Source: Affinirhizobium straminoryzae (GTDB lineage: Bacteria > Pseudomonadota > Alphaproteobacteria > Rhizobiales > Rhizobiaceae). Taken from it: a stretch of DNA of 64,000 bases. Under the pieces are notes generated by a model. It saw only the letters and a program-made list of their open reading frames with translations, was not told where the DNA came from and searched no databases. Below, piece after piece: positions 28,638 to 37,969 of this stretch. The first letter of the stretch is position 1. Every line of letters begins with the position of its first letter. The position numbers and the translations under genes are program-made. The stretch covers positions 1 through 64,000 of the forward strand of contig NZ_VJMG01000043.1 in assembly GCF_007004135.1 (NCBI RefSeq). Direction: 5' to 3'.

Positions 28638-29174
28638 TCAGTTTGCCGCAGGCCGGCGACGATAAGTTGTGAAACGGGTAGGAAAGCTGTCCTTCTCACC
28701 GGCCGGCACCGCGATCTCCTCGACCTTCTCGAAGAGGGCAGGATCGATGGCCGGAAAGAAGGTATCGCCATCGGGAATCTGTGTTTCCACATGGGTGATG
28801 TAGAGCCGGTCGGCATCGTCTATCGCCTGGGCATAGATCTCGCCGCCACCGATCACGCAGATTTCCGCGGCACCGGTTTCGGCGGCAATCTGCCGGGCCA
28901 GCACCAGAGCCTCCGGCAGCGACGCGACCATGCGGCACCCCTCCACCTGCAACGCGGGATTGCGGGTAATCACCACATGCGGGCGCCCCGGCAGCGGTCT
29001 GCCGCCAAAACTCTCCAGCGTCTTTCGCCCGAGGATCACCGGTTTGCCGAGCGTCATCGCCTTGAACCGCTTCAGATCCGTCGACAGCTTCCACGGCATG
29101 TCGCCATCGCGACCGATGACGTTGTTTTCCGACACTGCAGAAATCAGGACAACGGGAACAGGCGCGTCGTTCAT
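28638..29174 (-). CDS. folA: Dihydrofolate reductase
   Basis: A 178-residue NADPH-dependent enzyme that regenerates tetrahydrofolate. N-terminal [20 protein letters not shown] contains the substrate loop, then [14 protein letters not shown] and [12 protein letters not shown]. Its start overlaps the thyA stop (ATGA at 29171-29174), which fits its job of recycling the dihydrofolate produced by ThyA. Confidence 0.96.
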   Translation of the reverse strand: MNDAPVPVVLISAVSENNVIGRDGDMPWKLSTDLKRFKAMTLGKPVILGRKTLESFGGRPLPGRPHVVITRNPALQVEGCRMVASLPEALVLARQIAAETGAAEICVIGGGEIYAQAIDDADRLYITHVETQIPDGDTFFPAIDPALFEKVEEIAVPAGEKDSFPTRFTTYRRRPAAN

Positions 29175-29965
29175 ACCGCCACCGGTGCCTTGATGTTGGG
29201 ATCCGCTTCGTAGCCGACCAGTTCGAAATCCTCGAAGCGGAAACCGAAGATGTCGGTCACGTCGGGATTGATCCTCATGACCGGCAACGTCTTCGGCACG
29301 CGCTGCAGAAGGGTTTTCGCCTGCTCGAAATGGTTGGCATAAAGATGCGCGTCACCCAGCGTATGGATGAAGTCGCCGGACTTCAGCCCCGTTACCTGCG
29401 CCACCATCATGGTCAGCAGCGCATAGGAGGCGATATTGAAGGGCACGCCGAGGAAGATATCGGCGGAGCGCTGATAGAGCTGGCAGGACAGTTTCCCGTC
29501 CGCCACGTAGAACTGGAAGAGGCAGTGGCAGGGCGGCAGCGCCATCTCGTCCACCTGCGCCGGGTTCCAGGCAGAAACAATGTGGCGGCGTGAATTGGGG
29601 TTTTTTCGGATGCCTTCGACAAGGTTTTGGATCTGGTCGACGCTGCCGCCTTCCGGCCGCGGCCAGGAACGCCACTGGTAGCCATAGACGGGTCCGAGTT
29701 CGCCCTTGTCGTCTGCCCACTCATCCCAGATGGAAACGCCGTTTTCCTTGAGATAGGCAATGTTGGTATCGCCCTTCAGAAACCACAGAAGCTCGTGAAT
29801 GATGGAGCGCAGGTGCAGCTTCTTCGTCGTGAGCACCGGAAAGCCCTCCGACAGATCGAAGCGCATCTGGTAACCGAAGACGGAGCGCGTGCCGGTGCCG
29901 GTGCGGTCGCCGCGATCGGTGCCGTTCTCCATCACGTGGCGAAGAAGATCGTGATACTGTTTCAT
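29171..29965 (-). CDS. thyA: Thymidylate synthase
   Basis: 264 residues, as in E. coli. Methylates dUMP to dTMP with methylenetetrahydrofolate. The nucleophile is Cys146 in [30 protein letters not shown] is the phosphate/folate site, and [11 protein letters not shown] precedes the active site. It is first in the thyA-folA pair. Confidence 0.97.
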   Translation of the reverse strand: MKQYHDLLRHVMENGTDRGDRTGTGTRSVFGYQMRFDLSEGFPVLTTKKLHLRSIIHELLWFLKGDTNIAYLKENGVSIWDEWADDKGELGPVYGYQWRSWPRPEGGSVDQIQNLVEGIRKNPNSRRHIVSAWNPAQVDEMALPPCHCLFQFYVADGKLSCQLYQRSADIFLGVPFNIASYALLTMMVAQVTGLKSGDFIHTLGDAHLYANHFEQAKTLLQRVPKTLPVMRINPDVTDIFGFRFEDFELVGYEADPNIKAPVAV

Positions 29966-30137
29966 GCCCTGTCCTGCCGTCCAGATTCGTCGCGCGCATC
30001 ATAGGCGGGCGGACCGCCAAGATACAGGGCCGGGCGAACCAATCCCCGCCTTTCGGGCTTGCCGCCCCGCCCGCTTTGCCGCGAATAGGATGAGGCCGCC
30101 AGAGGCATCCCGAATCGCAAGGCCGGAGAGACGATCC

Positions 30138-30974
30138 ATGACCACTCCCCTTTCCTTCCGCCAGGTCGACGTGTTCAGCGGCGAGCGGCTGCGCGGCAAT
30201 GCGCTGGCCGTTGTCCATGACGCAGACGGCCTCTCGGATGCCGACATGGCCGCCTTCGCCCGCTGGACCAATCTCAGCGAGACCACCTTCCTGCTGAAAC
30301 CGACAAGGGCAGGCGCGGATTACCGGGTGCGCATCTTCACGCCGCGCGAGGAACTGCCCTTTGCCGGCCATCCGACGCTCGGCTCCTGCCATTCCTGGCT
30401 GGAGGCCGGCGGCAGGCCCGCCGGCGATCATGTGATACAGGAATGCGGCGCGGGCCTCATCCCGGTCCGGCGGAGCGGCGAGACGCTTGCCTTCCAGGCG
30501 CCGCCCATGCTGCGCACCGGCGCCGTGGAGGAGGCAATCCTCGTCCGCATCATGGAGGGTCTCGGCCTGCCGCGGGAGGCAGCGCTGGCGGCGGAATGGG
30601 TGGACAACGGGCCGGGCTGGCTGGCGGTGCTGCTCGCCTCGCGTCAGACGGTTCTCTCGGTCATGCCGGATTTCCAGCGTCTCAGGGGCATGCGCGTCGG
30701 CATCTTCGCCCGCTGCACGGCCGATGACGCCACCGATGCCGATATCGAGGTGCGCGGCTTTACCGCCGCGGGCTTCGAGGATCCGGTGACCGGCAGCCTG
30801 AACGCCGGCCTTGCCTGCTGGCTGACGAGCGCAGGCCTTGCACCGGCACGCTATGTCGCAGCCCAGGGCACCGCGATCGGCCGGGCCGGCCGCGTTGCGG
30901 TCCAACAGGACGGCAATGGCCTGTGGATCGGCGGCTCAGTGGCAACGGTGATCACCGGCACGATGACGCTGTGA
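30138..30974 (+). CDS. PhzF-family isomerase-like protein
   Basis: A 278-residue protein of the PhzF/diaminopimelate-epimerase fold. N-terminal FRQVDVFSGERLRGNALAVV, then NLSETTFLL with the catalytic Glu, ELPFAGHPTLGS, and AAGFEDPVTGSLNAGLACWL near the end. No phenazine genes are nearby, so the substrate is unknown. The ATG at 30138 is chosen by homology-like start; the upstream frame is not family-like. Confidence 0.9.
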   Translation: MTTPLSFRQVDVFSGERLRGNALAVVHDADGLSDADMAAFARWTNLSETTFLLKPTRAGADYRVRIFTPREELPFAGHPTLGSCHSWLEAGGRPAGDHVIQECGAGLIPVRRSGETLAFQAPPMLRTGAVEEAILVRIMEGLGLPREAALAAEWVDNGPGWLAVLLASRQTVLSVMPDFQRLRGMRVGIFARCTADDATDADIEVRGFTAAGFEDPVTGSLNAGLACWLTSAGLAPARYVAAQGTAIGRAGRVAVQQDGNGLWIGGSVATVITGTMTL

Positions 30975-31059
30975 ACCCGGCCTCACCCAGCAGAAAGGCG
31001 CGCCGATGACGTTTGCACGACAGAGGCCTTTTCATCCTCCCCGGAAACTCCTATATGGG

Positions 31060-31370
31060 GAGTGCCGGGGCTTGCTCCGGCTATGGCAATAAACGGTCGG
31101 TGTAATAAACCTATTGGACCCGGGGGCGGTACCCGGCGCCTCCACCAGAAACCGGTCGGTCTTTTCCGTGTGAAAGACCGGCTTCTGATGGGGGCGAAAT
31201 AGGATCGACAAGGGCGTAAAGATCGAACTTTTGCTCGGCATGATACCGCCGTTATCGGGTCACAAGTGTAGTTGCAAACGACAACAACGCTAAGGAATAC
31301 GCTCTCGCTGCCTAATGGCGGTGCGGGAATTCCGCTCCAAGTCCTCTAGGTTAGCCCCTTGAGGCGGGGT
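31060..31370 (+). ncRNA. ssrA: tmRNA, circularly permuted two-piece form
   Basis: The order is acceptor piece first, coding piece second, as in alphaproteobacteria. The acceptor piece runs to CCTCCACCA at 31139-31147, with the T-arm in the preceding CCCGG/CCCGG segment. After an excised spacer of about 40 bases the coding piece begins GGGGGCG at 31190, which pairs with CGCCTCC of the acceptor end. The tag frame is 31274-31315 (GCA resume codon, TAA stop) and encodes ANDNNAKEYALAA. The ends are approximate: 5' near 31060, 3' near 31370. sspB follows, whose product binds this tag. Confidence 0.9.
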
Positions 31371-31372
31371 CC

Positions 31373-31420
31373 GAAGGCACCTGGCAACAGAAGCCTTCAC
31401 CTTCCCTTTTCCCTGTTTTT
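31373..31420 (+). terminator. Probable ssrA terminator
   Basis: GAAGGC (31373-31378) pairs with GCCTTC (31393-31398), then a pyrimidine-rich run ending CCCTGTTTTT. The position fits the 3' end of the tmRNA precursor. Confidence 0.45.
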
Positions 31421-31533
31421 CGCCAAGACCATGCCACAGGCACGTGCGGGACTTCCGCGAGCGGCGGAGGTGCCTTATAACAGGCAATGGCAAATCGCCG
31501 GAACAAGACGAAATTGATTGGAAGAAGGCACCG

Positions 31534-32040
31534 ATGGGGCAGGATCACATCCGTTACGACATTCTGGCACAGGACGCCCTGCGCGGCGTCATCCGCAAGG
31601 TTTTGACCGAAGTGGCCGCCACCGGCCGGCTGCCGGGTGATCATCATTTCTTCATCACGTTCCTGACCGGCGCGCCGGGTGTTCGCATCTCGCAGCACCT
31701 CAAGACAAAGTATGTCGAGCAGATGACCATCGTCCTGCAGCACCAGTTCTGGGACCTGAAGGTGACCGACACCCATTTTGAAGTGGGCCTGTCCTTCTCA
31801 GACACGCCGGAGAAGCTGGTCATCCCCTTCAACGCCATTCGCGGCTTCTATGATCCTTCCGTGAATTTCGAGCTGGAATTCGAGGTTCCGCTGGCCGAGG
31901 AAGACGAAAGCTCTGCGGAAATCACCGCCTATCCCGTGGAGACTGCGGCCAAGCCGCAGGCCGCGGAAGAACAGGGTGCCGGCGAGGAGAAGAAGCCTGC
32001 TTCCGTCGTTTCCCTCGATGCCTTCCGCAAGAAGCAGTAA
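31534..32040 (+). CDS. sspB: ClpXP adaptor SspB (alphaproteobacterial type)
   Basis: A 168-residue protein (DUF1321-like SspB). It tethers ssrA-tagged substrates to ClpXP. The globular domain spans about residues 1-120 (HIRYDILAQDALRGVIRKVL; HHFFITFLTGAPGVRIS; LVIPFNAIRGFYDPSVNFEL). A flexible acidic linker follows, ending in VVSLDAFRKKQ, the ClpX-docking tail. GGAAGAAGG upstream fixes the start. It lies about 160 bp after ssrA on the same strand. Confidence 0.93.
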   Translation: MGQDHIRYDILAQDALRGVIRKVLTEVAATGRLPGDHHFFITFLTGAPGVRISQHLKTKYVEQMTIVLQHQFWDLKVTDTHFEVGLSFSDTPEKLVIPFNAIRGFYDPSVNFELEFEVPLAEEDESSAEITAYPVETAAKPQAAEEQGAGEEKKPASVVSLDAFRKKQ

Positions 32041-32058
32041 GCCCCGGGAGGTGCGCCG

Positions 32059-32262
32059 ATGAGTGGGGATGTCGTCAATCTTCGCCAGTTCCGCAAGGCC
32101 AAGGCGCGCAGCGAAAAGGACAGGCAGGCGGACCAGAACCGCCTGACCTTCGGTCGCACGAAGGACGAAAAGAAGCTCACCCGGGCGCTGAACGACCAGG
32201 CCGCGCGCCGCCTCGACCAGGGACGCCTGGAGCCCAGGGGCGACGACGACAAGGCGGAGTGA
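32059..32262 (+). CDS. DUF4169-family small protein
   Basis: 67 residues, highly charged. NLRQFRKAKARSEKDRQADQ and NRLTFGRTK are the family hallmarks. It is 18 bp after sspB and likely co-transcribed. Function unknown. Confidence 0.85.
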   Translation: MSGDVVNLRQFRKAKARSEKDRQADQNRLTFGRTKDEKKLTRALNDQAARRLDQGRLEPRGDDDKAE

Positions 32263-32358
32263 CCTGCCCTCACATGATCAAACCGCTTTGTTTCCAGACA
32301 CTTGCACCCATTACCGGAATCAGTTCGAAAACCTCTTGAATCAGGATGTGAGGTGGTC

Positions 32359-32601
32359 GTGATCCGCAAGCATTCAGCCACGCTGCACGGCCACCGCACC
32401 AGCTTTTCGCTGGAAGACGCCTTCTGGGCGGATCTCAAGGCCATCGCGGCCACGCGCCGCATGAGCCTAGCCGGCCTGATTGCCGAAATCGACGATGCCC
32501 GCGAACCGGACAGCAATCTCTCCTCGGCGCTGCGTCTCCATGTGCTCTCCTGGATCAAGCAGCATGGGGCGCCGAAAGCCGACGGGTTGACGGGCGAATA
32601 G
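32359..32601 (+). CDS. Ribbon-helix-helix domain protein
   Basis: 80 residues from a GTG start (32359) after GAGGTGG; earlier TTG and GTG starts would add up to 19 residues. HGHRTSFSLEDAFWADLKAI is the DNA-binding strand and first helix, and RRMSLAGLIAEIDDARE the second; it ends LRLHVLSWIKQ. This RHH_4-type protein is often next to sspB and DUF4169 in rhizobia. It is probably a DNA-binding regulator. Confidence 0.82.
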   Translation: MIRKHSATLHGHRTSFSLEDAFWADLKAIAATRRMSLAGLIAEIDDAREPDSNLSSALRLHVLSWIKQHGAPKADGLTGE

Positions 32602-32681
32602 CCTTCCTCCGCCTTGGACGGGTTAAAGGCCGACGCGGCGGCAAGCGCCTCGACCCCACCGTCGCGCGCGAGACGTCGTGA

Positions 32682-35600
32682 TCAGTTGCCGGGCGGCGCG
32701 TTTGGCATGGCTGTTCCCGGCCGCATCAACTCACCCAATGGCGGCACCTGCAAGACGGGCGCCTGTTCGCGCTGGAGACGCTCGATCTCCTGACGCTGCC
32801 GCTCGGCCTCCGCCTGGCGTCGCTGCTCGTCTTCGCGGCGGGCCTGCTCTTCCTGCTGTGCCTTTTCACGGGCCACGCGACGCTCGTTCTCGCGCGCGGT
32901 ATAGAGCATCACCTCGCGGCGCAGGCGCTGCTTTTCGAGCACGCTGGCCTGCAGGGTTTCAACGCGCCGCCGTTCCCGCTCGAAGGCTCGCAGCGACAGG
33001 AAATTGGTCATGGCCTCGACATCGAGGCCTTCCTCCGGATCGGTCAGGTCACCAGAATAGGACAGCCGGATTGACGGCTGCCCGCCCTCGATGGCGTTCT
33101 CGCCTGCGTCGTAGGCGAGTTGCAGTTCGGCACCGAGCAGATGCCGGGGAATGTTGACACGCAGCTCGCCGCCCAGCGAGAGATCACCCGCCCGCGCCAT
33201 CAGATTCTGCGCCCGCACAAGACCGCCATTGATGGTGAAGGGCACGGAGACGGTCCCGATCTGAACGCTACCGGCATGCACGAGGTCGCGGACGAACGGC
33301 AGCACCTTTGCGGCGGTCACCTCGCCCTCGATCGCATCCGCCTTGGGCAACAGGGCCGGAAGAAGATTGCCATTGATCATCGGCAGGGACACGTCACTCA
33401 GACGGATCGCCCCGGAACCGCTAACGGCGGACAAGAGATCGCGCGGGCTCCTGGCTGTAGCCTCCGCCGCAAGCTCGCCGCCGAGGCGACCGCGAAGGAC
33501 CGGTGTGTCGCCCTGCCGCCAGGCAAGGGCCGCGAGATCGGCACCGTCGACGGAGAGGCGCGTCTGGAACAGGCCAACGCCGCCGCTGTTCGACAGCGAG
33601 AGCCGGCCGGCCACCCGTCCATTCATCCAGGTCCCGGCCAGATTGTCGAGGGCAATGCCGCCGGACTTGGCGGCAAGCCGGCCGGACATTTTCTCCACCG
33701 TGCCGAAACCTGGCGTCGTCAGCGCTGCCGCCGTCACATCCGCCGTCACATCCCAGCCGGCAAACAGCGGCGCCGCGAAAGGTTTGGCCGAGACCGCCCC
33801 CGTGCCGGCATCGTTCAAGGGCCCGTAGACGGCCTCCGCAAGCCAGGACAGGTCGAGCGCGCCAAGCGACAGCCTGGCGGAGACGGTCGGCACCAGAGCG
33901 GCGCGATCCATCGAGACCTCACCCGAAACGGCATTGCCGGCAATCGTGCCGGTGAGGCCGGAGATACCGATCGTCTTCGCGGCCACCGTCATGCTGCCGT
34001 TCAGATCGAGCGGCAACCCGACTCCGAACTGCGGCAGGCCGAGCCCTGTCGTCATCAGCGTCGGCTCGATGTCGCTGCTCTGCAGGCCGAGGACAAGCGT
34101 GCCCTCGCCGAATGTCTGCGGGGATAGCGCCAGCGTCCCTGCGGCCGTAAAGCGGGTGCGGTCGGTCTGGTAGGAAAGCTTCGTCGTAGCCGGTGCACCA
34201 TCGACGCTGGAAAGATCGAGCGACAGCGTGGCTCCGGAATCGCCATCGAAAGGCAGGATGTCGAGGCCCGCCTGCCCGAGCAGCGTGGACGCCTCAGGAT
34301 TGCTGGCCGTGACCGCCACGCGCAGTTCCGTCGGCGCCGTCAGATCGAACAGATTCGGCAGCGCCACATCCCCATCCACCTTGCTGCCATTGACCGTGCC
34401 TGTCACCCGCGCGGCAAGACCATTGCCGAGGGTGACGCTCGCCTGAAGGCTGGTATCGGCATAGAAGCCGGCATTCGCGGCCAGCCGGTCGAGCAGCGGA
34501 TGACGCGGCAATTGCTGGCGCAGCATGGCGATGAAGGATTGCGGGTCTGCCGCGTTGAAACTCAGTGACCCGCTGCCGGAATAGGCGAGGAAGGAGCCCT
34601 CTGCCTTGCCGCGCGCCGAGATCCTCGCCCCGGCCAGATCACCGATCGTCAGCCGCTCCAGCGAAACCGAACCGGCCCCGAGCGCGAAGGTGGTTTCCAC
34701 CTTGTTGGCGGCGATGCCGAGCATCGTCAGCCGATCCGCCTTCAGATGCGCGGCCAACCGGTGATCGAGGACCATCTGACCGGCATCCTCGTCCGTCAGG
34801 AGCGAACCCAGCGCGCGCAGCGCATCGAGGTCAATCTCGTTACCGGACAGATCCATGCTGAGATCGGGCATGCGGTCGGCATGCGACTGGCGCTCGACGC
34901 GGCCCTTCAGCAGGGCCGGCCCGACAGCCAGTTCCAGCGATTCGAAGCGCTGCAGTTCCGGCGTGAGATTGACGCGCGCCGAAAAGCCGGCGCTCTTCAA
35001 CTGGCGTATGGCAGGATCGACCTGTCCCTTGAGCCAGTCGGCAAGCCCCGAGGGCTGGGTCGAGGCGAGCAGCATGGTGCCGACGAAGGAGGGACCATCC
35101 TGCAGCTTCAGCAGCCCCTGGGCCTCCACCTGGGTGCGGCCCGGCAGAACGGCGACCGCATTGTCCACGTTCCAGCCATTGCCGGCCGGGCGCAGGTTCA
35201 GTTCGACCTCACGGATCGTCGTGCCGCCGGCCACAATCGCCGGAAGGCGGATCGTGGCGCGTCCCGGCACCGGCGGCACAGGAATGCGCGCCGCCATCTC
35301 CACCAGCGCATTCAGCCGGCGCTGCGCCGAAGCATGCGGATCGCGCGCCGTCTTGCCCTTGACGGCGTCGCTGGTGAGACGGTTCACATCCACCTGCTGT
35401 CCTTCGGCCGTCAGCAGAAATTCCGGCTTGTCGCCGGTATCGAGGGTTGCCTCACCGGTGACAACATAGGGATTATCGAGCGCGCCCGCCTCCAGCCGGT
35501 ACTGGGGAATGCGGATACGGTCGTTGGTCAGTTCGAACTTGCCCTTGGTGCGCGGCGGCGGTGGCGGCTTGACGCCCGGGGCCACGACCGGGCTTACCGG

Positions 35601-36344
35601 CTGCTCGACGAAGGCGAGATTGAAGTCACCCTTGTAGGCCGGACGGCCATCCGCAACAGATAAGGCGCCGTCCATCTGCACCTCGACCGGCTGCACATCC
35701 GGCCAGAGCTTCAGCCGCAGCGGCACGACATGCGCATTCGTGTCCGCCTCGGCGCTGGAAAGCGAAAACTTCGCCTCGTAGCCGTCAAGGGTGGCATTGC
35801 CTTCGGCCCGCCAGGGTCCCGCCAGCGAATGCGCCGACATTTCCGCGGTCAAACCGGTCAGCCGGCGCGTGCGACCGCTGGCCTCATCGATGAACTCCAC
35901 CTCGCCACCGATGACATGGACATCCTCCAGCACCACGTTGCGGGCAGGGATTTCGGCGCGGCTGCCGCGCATCCAGTCCAGGCGACCGTCCTTCAACAGG
36001 CGAATGCGCGCCTTTGGCCGATCGATGCGCATGTCGAAGATGCGCGCCTCGCCGGAGAGGAAGGGGGCAAGTTCCATATCCATGGAAAACTGCGCCACCT
36101 GCACCAGCGGCGTGCCGTCCACGTCCTGCCCGACGCGCACATCATGCAGCGTGACGGAGGGAAAGGGCAGGATGCGCGCATCGACGGCACCGTGCACCGT
36201 GACCTTCTTGCCCAGTATACGGCTGGCCTGGTCCTCGAAGTCACGCCGGAAATTGGACCAGTCCACGAAGAACGGCGCCAGCAAGGCCGTGAACAGGGCG
36301 ACAACCACGAGGCCGCCGATCAAGAGCATGATCCGTCCAAGCAC
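32682..36344 (-). CDS. Large AsmA-family inner-membrane protein
   Basis: A 1220-residue AsmA-like protein. One N-terminal membrane anchor (MLLIGGLVVVALFTALLAPF) is followed by the AsmA signature FVDWSNFRRDFEDQASRILG and a very long periplasmic beta-rich region, as in AsmA/TamB-type bridge-like lipid-transfer proteins. The C-terminal AsmA_2-like block (about 870-1090) is followed by an extended charged coil of about 100 residues (QEEQARREDEQRRQAEAERQ) and a Pro-rich tail. Probable role: phospholipid movement between membranes, by family inference. Confidence 0.88.
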   Translation of the reverse strand: MLGRIMLLIGGLVVVALFTALLAPFFVDWSNFRRDFEDQASRILGKKVTVHGAVDARILPFPSVTLHDVRVGQDVDGTPLVQVAQFSMDMELAPFLSGEARIFDMRIDRPKARIRLLKDGRLDWMRGSRAEIPARNVVLEDVHVIGGEVEFIDEASGRTRRLTGLTAEMSAHSLAGPWRAEGNATLDGYEAKFSLSSAEADTNAHVVPLRLKLWPDVQPVEVQMDGALSVADGRPAYKGDFNLAFVEQPVSPVVAPGVKPPPPPRTKGKFELTNDRIRIPQYRLEAGALDNPYVVTGEATLDTGDKPEFLLTAEGQQVDVNRLTSDAVKGKTARDPHASAQRRLNALVEMAARIPVPPVPGRATIRLPAIVAGGTTIREVELNLRPAGNGWNVDNAVAVLPGRTQVEAQGLLKLQDGPSFVGTMLLASTQPSGLADWLKGQVDPAIRQLKSAGFSARVNLTPELQRFESLELAVGPALLKGRVERQSHADRMPDLSMDLSGNEIDLDALRALGSLLTDEDAGQMVLDHRLAAHLKADRLTMLGIAANKVETTFALGAGSVSLERLTIGDLAGARISARGKAEGSFLAYSGSGSLSFNAADPQSFIAMLRQQLPRHPLLDRLAANAGFYADTSLQASVTLGNGLAARVTGTVNGSKVDGDVALPNLFDLTAPTELRVAVTASNPEASTLLGQAGLDILPFDGDSGATLSLDLSSVDGAPATTKLSYQTDRTRFTAAGTLALSPQTFGEGTLVLGLQSSDIEPTLMTTGLGLPQFGVGLPLDLNGSMTVAAKTIGISGLTGTIAGNAVSGEVSMDRAALVPTVSARLSLGALDLSWLAEAVYGPLNDAGTGAVSAKPFAAPLFAGWDVTADVTAAALTTPGFGTVEKMSGRLAAKSGGIALDNLAGTWMNGRVAGRLSLSNSGGVGLFQTRLSVDGADLAALAWRQGDTPVLRGRLGGELAAEATARSPRDLLSAVSGSGAIRLSDVSLPMINGNLLPALLPKADAIEGEVTAAKVLPFVRDLVHAGSVQIGTVSVPFTINGGLVRAQNLMARAGDLSLGGELRVNIPRHLLGAELQLAYDAGENAIEGGQPSIRLSYSGDLTDPEEGLDVEAMTNFLSLRAFERERRRVETLQASVLEKQRLRREVMLYTARENERRVAREKAQQEEQARREDEQRRQAEAERQRQEIERLQREQAPVLQVPPLGELMRPGTAMPNAPPGN

Positions 36345-36420
36345 CTAGTCATTCTCCTTGTCTGGCGTTTTCGAGTTTAGGTCCGCCAGTACATGCTTCA
36401 AGCCACAGGCCGGTGAATGT

Positions 36421-37842
36421 TCACGCGCCCGGACGCAAGATCTTGCCGGGATTGAAGATATCCTGCGGATCGAGCGTTTTCTTGATGGCCCGCATCAGGG
36501 GCAGCGACGAACTCGCCTCCTGCTCCAGAAAGCTCATCTTGCCCTGGCCGATGCCATGCTCGCCGGTGCAGGTGCCGTCCATCGACAGCGCCCGGCGGTT
36601 CAGCCGCTCTACAAAGGCTTCGGCCCGGGCAATATCGGCCGGATCCTTTTCATCGAACAGCAGCAGGATGTGGAAGTTGCCATCGCCGGCATGGCCGACG
36701 ATCGGCCCCAGGAACCCGCTGTCGCGGATATCCGCATGGGTCTCGGCCACGCAATCGGCAAGCCTCGAAATCGGCACGCAGACGTCGGTGGACAAGGCGC
36801 CGAGATGCGGCGCCAGTGCCCGCGCCGCCCAATAGGCATCGTGACGCGCCTTCCACAGCTTGGCGCGCTGCTGCGCGTCGCCGGTGAACTGGAAATCCTC
36901 GCCGCCGCATTCGGCGGCAATCATCGAAAACTGCTCCGACTGCATCGGCACCGTGTCCTCGGTGCCGTGGAATTCCACGAACAGCGTTGGCTTCTCGTCA
37001 TAGCTCAGGCCGGAATAGGCATTGCAGGCACGCATCTGCATTTCATCGAGAAGCTCGATGCGCGCGACCGGGATGCCCATCTGGATGGTCATGATCACCG
37101 CATCGCAGGCAGCCTTGACCGTGGGAAAGGAGCAGACCCCGCCGCCGATCTTTTCCGGAATGCCCTGCAACTTCAGGGTGATGGAGGTAATGACGCCCAG
37201 CGTGCCTTCGGATCCGACGAAGAGGCGCGTCAGGTCATAGCCGGCCGACGACTTCTTGGCGCGCGTGCCGGTGACGATCTCCTCGCCGTCGGCCGTCACC
37301 ACGGTCAGCGAGAGTACATTGTCCTTCATCGTGCCATAGCGCACAGCATTGGTGCCGGAGGCGCGCGTCGCCGTCATGCCGCCGATCGAGGCATTGGCAC
37401 CGGGATCGATCGGGAAGAACAGGCCGGTATCGCGCAGATAGGTGTTCAGCGCCTCGCGGGTGACGCCCGGCTGCACCGTCACGTCGAGATCCTCGGGCGA
37501 GACGCGCAGCACCTTGTCCATGCGGGAAAAATCGAGCGAGATGCCGCCGCTCGGGGCATTCACCTGCCCTTCCAGCGACGAGCCGGTACCGAAGGGAATG
37601 ACCGGCACCCGATGCGTGGCGCAGGCCCTTACCACGGCCTTCACATCCTCGACGCTTTCGGCGAAGACCACGCCATCCGGGATCTGCCGCGGCAGATAGG
37701 TGGTGGTGTGGGAATGCTGTTCGCGAAAGGCCTGACCGGTCTGGAGTTTTTCGCCAAGCTGCTGCTTCAGGATACCGAGCACAGCAGCGATGCCCTCCTC
37801 GTTGCGCTGCCCGGTCTGCACGTCTCTCATTACCATGGTCAT
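36421..37842 (-). CDS. FAD-linked oxidase, D-lactate dehydrogenase-like
   Basis: A 473-residue flavoprotein. The FAD_binding_4 domain has VPVIPFGTGSSLEGQV and GANASIGGMTATRASGTNAV. The C-terminal FAD-oxidase domain ends with HAGDGNFHILLLF and the signature TCTGEHGIGQGKM. This matches the LDHD/GlcD group, which oxidises D-2-hydroxyacids such as D-lactate. It stands alone, with no GlcE/GlcF partners, which favours D-lactate dehydrogenase over glycolate oxidase. Confidence 0.9.
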   Translation of the reverse strand: MTMVMRDVQTGQRNEEGIAAVLGILKQQLGEKLQTGQAFREQHSHTTTYLPRQIPDGVVFAESVEDVKAVVRACATHRVPVIPFGTGSSLEGQVNAPSGGISLDFSRMDKVLRVSPEDLDVTVQPGVTREALNTYLRDTGLFFPIDPGANASIGGMTATRASGTNAVRYGTMKDNVLSLTVVTADGEEIVTGTRAKKSSAGYDLTRLFVGSEGTLGVITSITLKLQGIPEKIGGGVCSFPTVKAACDAVIMTIQMGIPVARIELLDEMQMRACNAYSGLSYDEKPTLFVEFHGTEDTVPMQSEQFSMIAAECGGEDFQFTGDAQQRAKLWKARHDAYWAARALAPHLGALSTDVCVPISRLADCVAETHADIRDSGFLGPIVGHAGDGNFHILLLFDEKDPADIARAEAFVERLNRRALSMDGTCTGEHGIGQGKMSFLEQEASSSLPLMRAIKKTLDPQDIFNPGKILRPGA

Positions 37843-37969
37843 GCCTCCAGATCCGGCCGGTCATGGCCGTCAGTCTCTTCCCCGCTTGGTAAGGGAGACA
37901 TCCGGGGTTGTCCATATGCGAAACAGGTGCGGCCGTCTTCGCCCGCCCCTGCTTCGTCCAGCGACACAC

